26,346 bases of DNA from assembly GCA_910577055.1 (NCBI GenBank), contig CAJTKX010000008.1, forward strand, positions 6,680-33,025, in the 5' to 3' direction. Origin of the DNA: an uncultured Christensenella sp. (GTDB lineage Bacteria; Bacillota; Clostridia; Christensenellales; Borkfalkiaceae). The notes under the pieces were generated by a model that was not told the origin of the DNA, did no database searches, and saw only the letters and a program-made list of their open reading frames with translations. Shown here in pieces: positions 22,845 through 26,346 of the stretch; within the stretch, counting starts at the first letter, position 1, and each line of letters opens with the position of its first letter. The translations under genes and the position numbers were made by a program.

Positions 22845-23060
22845 CTACTCCTCGGACGTTGTATTTCGAGCGTAGTATTTCGAGTAATGAATCACCTTGC
22901 AGAAGTCAACGGTAGGCGTGTACGTTTTCGGTTCGTATAGGCTCTTGAATTTGTCCAAACGCTTACGCTTAATCAACTTGTCGTATTTCTCTTTCGATAT
23001 CTCAACAAACCCGTTAAAAACAGGTATACGTACCTTTTTTTTTCCTTTGTTTTGTGTCAT
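22845..23060 (-). CDS. Small basic protein
   Basis: A 71-residue protein with a lysine-rich N terminus (TQNKGKKKVRIPVFNG) and a second basic patch (KLIKRKRLDKFKS). The net charge suggests nucleic acid binding. ATG 23060 overlaps the stop of the hydrolase gene as TAATG, so translation is coupled. No family recognised. Confidence 0.6.
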   Translation of the reverse strand: MTQNKGKKKVRIPVFNGFVEISKEKYDKLIKRKRLDKFKSLYEPKTYTPTVDFCKVIHYSKYYARNTTSEE

Positions 23061-23818
23061 TATGCAAAAGGATTACGAATGTTTGCTATTTTACAAAGGT
23101 CCACAATGCGTTCTACGTTTTGATGATAATAAAAACTACTCTTGTGCAAAAGTGTTACTGGCTCGGTGAATCGGTTCTGCTCCGAATATCCGGCACGCTC
23201 GAATAGCGATATTAAGTACCCCACATTGCAGTGATTTTCGTAAGACCGTCGGCGGTGGAATTCATCCTTAGGCGGTTTTTCACCGTCCGCCGGGAAATAT
23301 ACGTCTATTAAGTCATCGTAGCATATCGTATTATTACATTCAATATACACCTCGTCGTAACGTTTTTCGCGCAACGCGCGCACGACGCTCATTTCATCGA
23401 CTATCGAATTAAAGTCCGTAGTGAATAATATCCGCTCTACCTCGCCGCCGTATATCTGCTTTGAAATGTCGAACCCTACGCACGGCGCGTCGTGCTTTAC
23501 ATTAATCGGCAGTACTGTATACTCGGCGTCGGCCGTTACACCGTCCTGCGGTACAAATATAGGTACCGCACGCCCCGGAATGATGCAATTTGGGGTTATA
23601 TATGGATTCTTAGCGTACAACTTTTCCGCTGTTTCGTGCAAGCAAAATAATTGCGCGTTGCGTACCTTGTCGAGGTGTTTAGTGTGGTCGGTGTGATGAT
23701 GCGTTAAAAACACATATTCAACTACGCACGTAGGGGGCACGCCTACGTCTATCGCTATAATACCGTCGATAATAGCGCAATTACCGCTACTCCCGGACGC
23801 CACAATCTTAATCTCCAT
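23060..23818 (-). CDS. Metallo-beta-lactamase-fold hydrolase
   Basis: A 252-residue metal-dependent hydrolase. The metal-binding set is present: HHHTDH (40-45, the HxHxDH motif), His109 in VKHDAPCVGF, Asp135 in FTTDF, and a late His196 in SYENHCNVG. The ECNN segment (160-163) and layout resemble the PhnP/YycJ/RNase Z-like branch. Substrate cannot be told from sequence: nucleic acid or a cyclic nucleotide are both possible. Phage MBL proteins that degrade cyclic nucleotide signals of defence systems are known (Apyc1), so anti-defence is one option. ATG 23818 overlaps the upstream Cys-rich gene by 11 bases. Confidence 0.85.
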   Translation of the reverse strand: MEIKIVASGSSGNCAIIDGIIAIDVGVPPTCVVEYVFLTHHHTDHTKHLDKVRNAQLFCLHETAEKLYAKNPYITPNCIIPGRAVPIFVPQDGVTADAEYTVLPINVKHDAPCVGFDISKQIYGGEVERILFTTDFNSIVDEMSVVRALREKRYDEVYIECNNTICYDDLIDVYFPADGEKPPKDEFHRRRSYENHCNVGYLISLFERAGYSEQNRFTEPVTLLHKSSFYYHQNVERIVDLCKIANIRNPFA

Positions 23819-24023
23819 CTGTAATGCAGTCTTGGTTTAACTTAGCAACAAAAATAACCGTCTCGCCGTCCGCCCTTGTCGAATCACACGACACGTGTAT
23901 ACATCTTTCTGTGCCCTCTAATGCGCAAAACTTGCAACGGTCAAAACGGCTGTTACCATCGTATACGACGCATACGCACCGAATACCCCCGCTACCGCTA
24001 CGTAGCCGCCTGCTTTTATACAC
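23808..24023 (-). CDS. Small Cys-rich protein (C-x2-C ... R-x-DG-x3-F pattern)
   Basis: A 71-residue protein with Cys at 16, 18, 30, 33, 41, 46 and 66. The segment RCKFCALEGTERCIHVSCDS followed by TRADGETVIFV resembles short Cys-rich proteins common in Bacteroidetes phages, which carry C-x2-C, C-x4-C and an R.DG..V.F ending. It probably binds zinc. It has no ATG in frame; GTG 24023 is the only plausible start. A different frame begins with ATG 24028, five bases upstream. The stop overlaps the hydrolase start, supporting coupling. Confidence 0.6.
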   Translation of the reverse strand: MYKSRRLRSGSGGIRCVCVVYDGNSRFDRCKFCALEGTERCIHVSCDSTRADGETVIFVAKLNQDCITDGD

Positions 24024-24052
24024 TCCATTTTTAACTAACCTTTTAACGTAAT

Positions 24053-24069
24053 GCGGTCGTTACGACCGC
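24053..24069 (-). terminator. Hairpin between two minus-strand genes
   Basis: An 8-bp inverted repeat (24053-24060 with 24062-24069; effectively a 6-bp stem with a 5-base loop), five bases after the stop of the 205-residue protein. It is terminator- or processing-like, with no long T-run. Confidence 0.4.
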
Positions 24070-24074
24070 GTGCT

Positions 24075-24692
24075 TCATGCGCCTACAACGTCTAAGGCGT
24101 TTAATATTTTTATCAACTTTGGCACATTCTTATCACACATCTGTTGAAACAGATTTTTTAGTATGCGCCCTTTGAAATTCGGGTCCCGAAAGGCTCCGGT
24201 TACGTCTCTACCACCCCGCCCCGCATCAACGTACCTTGCTTTTTCTACCTCAAAATCGCGCACGTTCAGCTTTTCCGGTATTAGGATGACAATTTCAAAA
24301 AACCCCTGGAATTCGGGCAGGTAATGTCTGTTGCTGTTCGTTTCGTCGTGCGTGTAGCCGCGTATAACGTTACGCAATTCGTCCTGCGTTTCGCACTCGA
24401 ATAACCGTTTAGGCGTGTCGGCTCCGTAAACCCCATATTCGACATAACTAAACGCGTCTTTCGCATAGAAGCGCACGGAGGTGTGTATATAAAACTCGTG
24501 CACGCGTATATGTATCTGTGTCCCTATCATACGTATTATTTTGAGGTCTGAACGTGTCGACGTGGGTAATAGCGGTGACATCCTCGCACTTTCGGCTTCC
24601 ACTCTCGTACCATACGAGCCAACCCCAAAAGGTATGTGGCCGTGCGTTTTACTCCACAATGTGAACCTGTCCATGTACGTAAATTTCGCCAT
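24075..24692 (-). CDS. Hypothetical protein
   Basis: A 205-residue soluble protein, mixed alpha/beta with many aromatic and His residues (HIRVHEFYIHTSVRFYAKDA). The C-terminal part is helical and basic (NFKGRILKNLFQQMCDKNVP). No motif or family recognised. ATG 24692 lies inside the end of the small membrane protein gene (44-base overlap). It is followed by a hairpin. Confidence 0.65.
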   Translation of the reverse strand: MAKFTYMDRFTLWSKTHGHIPFGVGSYGTRVEAESARMSPLLPTSTRSDLKIIRMIGTQIHIRVHEFYIHTSVRFYAKDAFSYVEYGVYGADTPKRLFECETQDELRNVIRGYTHDETNSNRHYLPEFQGFFEIVILIPEKLNVRDFEVEKARYVDAGRGGRDVTGAFRDPNFKGRILKNLFQQMCDKNVPKLIKILNALDVVGA

Positions 24693-24855
24693 TATATTCT
24701 ATGACCGCCTGCCCGTCTTCAACATATATTTGCTGCTCTCGAATTACGCGTTGTTCTGTTTCGTGTCGTGCGATGTTCGCCCCGAGTAAAAGCAGAACAC
24801 ACGAAGCAACAATACCAACCAATGCTATTTCCAACTTGCTAAATCCTAATTTCAT
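24649..24855 (-). CDS. Small single-pass membrane protein
   Basis: A 68-residue protein with a basic N terminus (MKLGFSK), one transmembrane segment at about 10-29 (IALVGIVASCVLLLLGANIA), and a polar beta-rich C-terminal domain (RVIREQQIYVEDGQAVIEYN). The topology would be N-in with the tail in the periplasm. Its ATG follows an A-rich stretch and the structured element at 24894-24971. It could be a holin-, spanin- or exclusion-like membrane factor, but nothing specific was recognised. Confidence 0.65.
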   Translation of the reverse strand: MKLGFSKLEIALVGIVASCVLLLLGANIARHETEQRVIREQQIYVEDGQAVIEYNGEIYVHGQVHIVE

Positions 24856-24893
24856 CTTTCTAATTGTTTTTAAGCTACGCCCGAACTATTCGA

Positions 24894-24971
24894 GTGTTTC
24901 GCCCCGGGTGTGCGCGTCCCGGCAAACCAAACCGAAACACAACCTAACCCCAAACAGCCGGGGACGCGCAC
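24894..24971 (-). promoter_or_regulatory. Candidate pseudoknotted leader RNA
   Basis: A GC-rich long stem joins 24910-24923 with 24957-24971 (14 pairs, one bulged base). Within its loop, 24933-24940 is an exact 8-base complement of 24894-24901 outside the stem, so the two pairings interleave as an H-type pseudoknot. It fills most of the gap between the ATPase stop (24981) and the membrane protein ATG (24855). It also shares the 9-mer cgccccggg with the polA leader. Confidence 0.45.
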
Positions 24972-24980
24972 GGAAAACTA

Positions 24981-26132
24981 CTAACCTACAACTAACCGTA
25001 TAACGTTTTTAACATCCTGCAAACCTTGCACGGCTTCCGCATTGTCTATCCATATAGGTATGGACTGCATGCCTGCACGGTCACGGGCTTGTGCGAGGAT
25101 GCGTACACATATCTCGATGCGTTTAGCCCGGTTCACGCTTTTGAGCGGTACGCCGTTCCACGTCAGAGTACAAACGCTTTTCGTCGACCCGTTTTTCAGC
25201 TTTTGCTCCGTTACAAGCTCGACCCCCTCCGGGAGGTCCGCGCGCACGCTCTTGGCTCTCAAATCGCGTATCTGTTCGTCGATTTCGCGTAAACGTGTCC
25301 CGTAACGTATAACGTCTTCACGCGCACGTGTCGCGTTTTCTATGATTCGCTTTGCGTCGTTAATCGCGTTCGATTCAGCGTTATACACGTTAATTTGGTC
25401 CTGTACGCGTTCGTACTCCGCACGTTTATCGTCTGTAAAACGTTTTGCTTCGTCGTACGTGTTCTGTCTTGCGTTTCGCTCTGATTCGGGTATGGCTTGC
25501 CCGCACGCGTGGCAAACCGTCTCCACGCCGATTTCAACAATACGCGCGTACTCATCGAAACGCCTAACGAAATCGAGCTCCGCGTCGCTTACCTTTGAGG
25601 TCGTCCGGCCCGGCATCGCCACGTTGGCACACGAATACGCTTCGGCTTGTTTCATACTCTTACGAACGTTTGCCGCTTCTTTGCGCAACGTCTCGAGCTC
25701 CTCGCCGTCCATGACTTCCGCACGTGTTAGCAACTTTTGCAAGTCGTCCGATGTCAAAGCGTCCGATGTCAAAGCGTTCGCGTCACAGCACAACGCTACG
25801 AAATCAAGGTCTATCCCACGCCCGGCAAGCCGTTGCGCAAACTCTGTCTGTGTCACAGCGTCGCTATCAACGTAAAGCGTTGTCCCGCCTGCGTTCGTCG
25901 TTGTACGTCTGATTTCGTGCAATCCGTCGAAACCGTACAAACGTACTTCTGTCGTTTCACCGTCGGGCGTACCTTGTCGGGCGGGCTCAAAGCCCCCTAA
26001 CGTCCGGCCGGTCAAAACCCACAGATATCCGTTCAGTAGCGTGGTCTTGCCTTGCCCGTTCCCGGCGGTCATATCCGCCACATCGGCGAAACCTCGCACG
26101 TGCGGCCCAAAATTGACAAACTCAATTCTCAT
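24981..26132 (-). CDS. Small Rad50/SbcC-like ATPase with zinc-hook motif
   Basis: A 383-residue SMC/Rad50-type ATPase. Walker A is GNGQGKTT (24-31). A central coiled-coil region (about 145-295) is interrupted by CHAC (Cys207, Cys210), which matches the Rad50 zinc hook. The C terminus has IDNAE (362-366) in the Walker B position, with Asn where Asp/Glu is usual. The ABC signature is degenerate (LKSVNRAKR). It probably acts on DNA ends during replication or recombination. No Mre11/SbcD-like nuclease is seen next to it. ATG 26132 is chosen (a longer form needs TTG). It overlaps the upstream gene by 11 bases. Confidence 0.8.
   Translation of the reverse strand: MRIEFVNFGPHVRGFADVADMTAGNGQGKTTLLNGYLWVLTGRTLGGFEPARQGTPDGETTEVRLYGFDGLHEIRRTTTNAGGTTLYVDSDAVTQTEFAQRLAGRGIDLDFVALCCDANALTSDALTSDDLQKLLTRAEVMDGEELETLRKEAANVRKSMKQAEAYSCANVAMPGRTTSKVSDAELDFVRRFDEYARIVEIGVETVCHACGQAIPESERNARQNTYDEAKRFTDDKRAEYERVQDQINVYNAESNAINDAKRIIENATRAREDVIRYGTRLREIDEQIRDLRAKSVRADLPEGVELVTEQKLKNGSTKSVCTLTWNGVPLKSVNRAKRIEICVRILAQARDRAGMQSIPIWIDNAEAVQGLQDVKNVIRLVVG
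25745..25774 (-). repeat. 15-bp in-frame duplication in the ATPase gene
   Basis: Two perfect adjacent copies of a 15-base unit give ALTSDALTSD in the protein. It is the same kind of in-frame, nucleotide-perfect duplication seen elsewhere in the window, at an early stage. Confidence 0.85.
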
Positions 26133-26346
26133 AACCAGTGTATTCAAAATACCGCATCAAAGACTCATCGTTTGCGTGTTTAGAGACCTGCTCGGCTTTG
26201 GCCTGCTCGGCTTTGGCCTGCTCGGCTTTGGCCTGCTCGGCTTTGGCCTGCTCGGCTTTGGCCTGCTCGGCTTTGGCCTGCTCGGCTTTGGCCTGCTCGG
26301 CTTTGGCCTGCTCGGCTTTGGCCTGCTCGGCTTTGGCCTGCTCGGC
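26122..26346 (-). CDS. Partial protein with AEQAK helical repeats
   Basis: The C-terminal 74 residues of a gene that runs off the right edge. Most is AEQAK repeated, followed by a unique tail ending MRYFEYTGYEN. The Ala/Glu/Gln/Lys composition predicts a long, highly charged alpha helix rather than a classic heptad coiled coil, because the period is five. The stop (26122-26124) overlaps the start of the ATPase gene, so the two proteins are co-translated and may work together. The N-terminal domain that would tell its function is outside the window. Confidence 0.75.
   Translation of the reverse strand, partial: AEQAKAEQAKAEQAKAEQAKAEQAKAEQAKAEQAKAEQAKAEQAKAEQAKAEQVSKHANDESLMRYFEYTGYEN
26188..26346 (-). 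repeat. 15-bp in-frame tandem repeat (AEQAK), at least 10 copies
   Basis: Ten full units plus nine bases of a 15-bp repeat, identical at DNA level, reaching the right edge. On the minus strand each unit codes AEQAK. The true copy number is unknown, and there are no spacers, so this is not a CRISPR array. Confidence 0.95.

Noticed and set aside
26188..26346. CRISPR-like array
   Set aside because: Units are contiguous 15-bp copies with no spacers and are in frame with a gene.

Overview
The window is part of the genome of a contractile-tailed (myovirus-type) bacteriophage, or a prophage of one, that very probably infects a member of the Bacteroidales. Evidence for the host: almost no gene start has a Shine-Dalgarno sequence, several starts follow A-rich stretches, and the one clear promoter (14310-14340, minus strand) matches the Bacteroides consensus TTTG - 19 bp - TAnnTTTG. 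Tail and baseplate gene order follows phage Mu. The replication genes follow an order well known from other temperate phages (DUF2815-type single-strand binding protein, family A polymerase, VapE-type primase-helicase, VRR-NUC nuclease, SNF2-like helicase).

Left half (1-13227, plus strand) is a compact virion operon. It holds the major capsid protein (open at its left end), a Pro/Ala-repeat protein, tail sheath, tail tube, a tail assembly chaperone pair joined by a probable -1 ribosomal frameshift, the tape measure, Mu gp43- to gp48-like baseplate proteins with an inserted DUF5675-type protein and a LysM/gpX-like protein, a putative tail fibre, and a membrane protein with an HExxH motif. A perfect 32-base palindrome at 13234-13265 ends this operon and also the opposing one.

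Right half (13269-26346, minus strand) starts, read leftwards from the right edge, with a partial gene of AEQAK repeats and a small Rad50/SbcC-like ATPase. Then come small unknown proteins, a metallo-beta-lactamase-fold hydrolase, the replication block, and finally a short cassette (secreted protein, 109-aa protein, perhaps a 28-aa membrane peptide) with its own promoter. Terminase, portal, prohead protease, integrase, repressor and an obvious endolysin are not in the window.

Features that gene annotation does not explain: (i) two GC-rich, apparently structured leader RNAs, a three-way junction upstream of polA and a possible H-type pseudoknot near 24.9 kb; (ii) near absence of GATC (two sites found by eye, about 100 expected); (iii) strong, strand-biased excess of AGGTATG; (iv) several nucleotide-perfect, in-frame tandem repeats. 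Both window edges fall inside such repeats, which may be why the sequence stops there. No tRNA, rRNA, CRISPR array or insertion sequence was seen, and no stretch above 300 bases lacks a gene.
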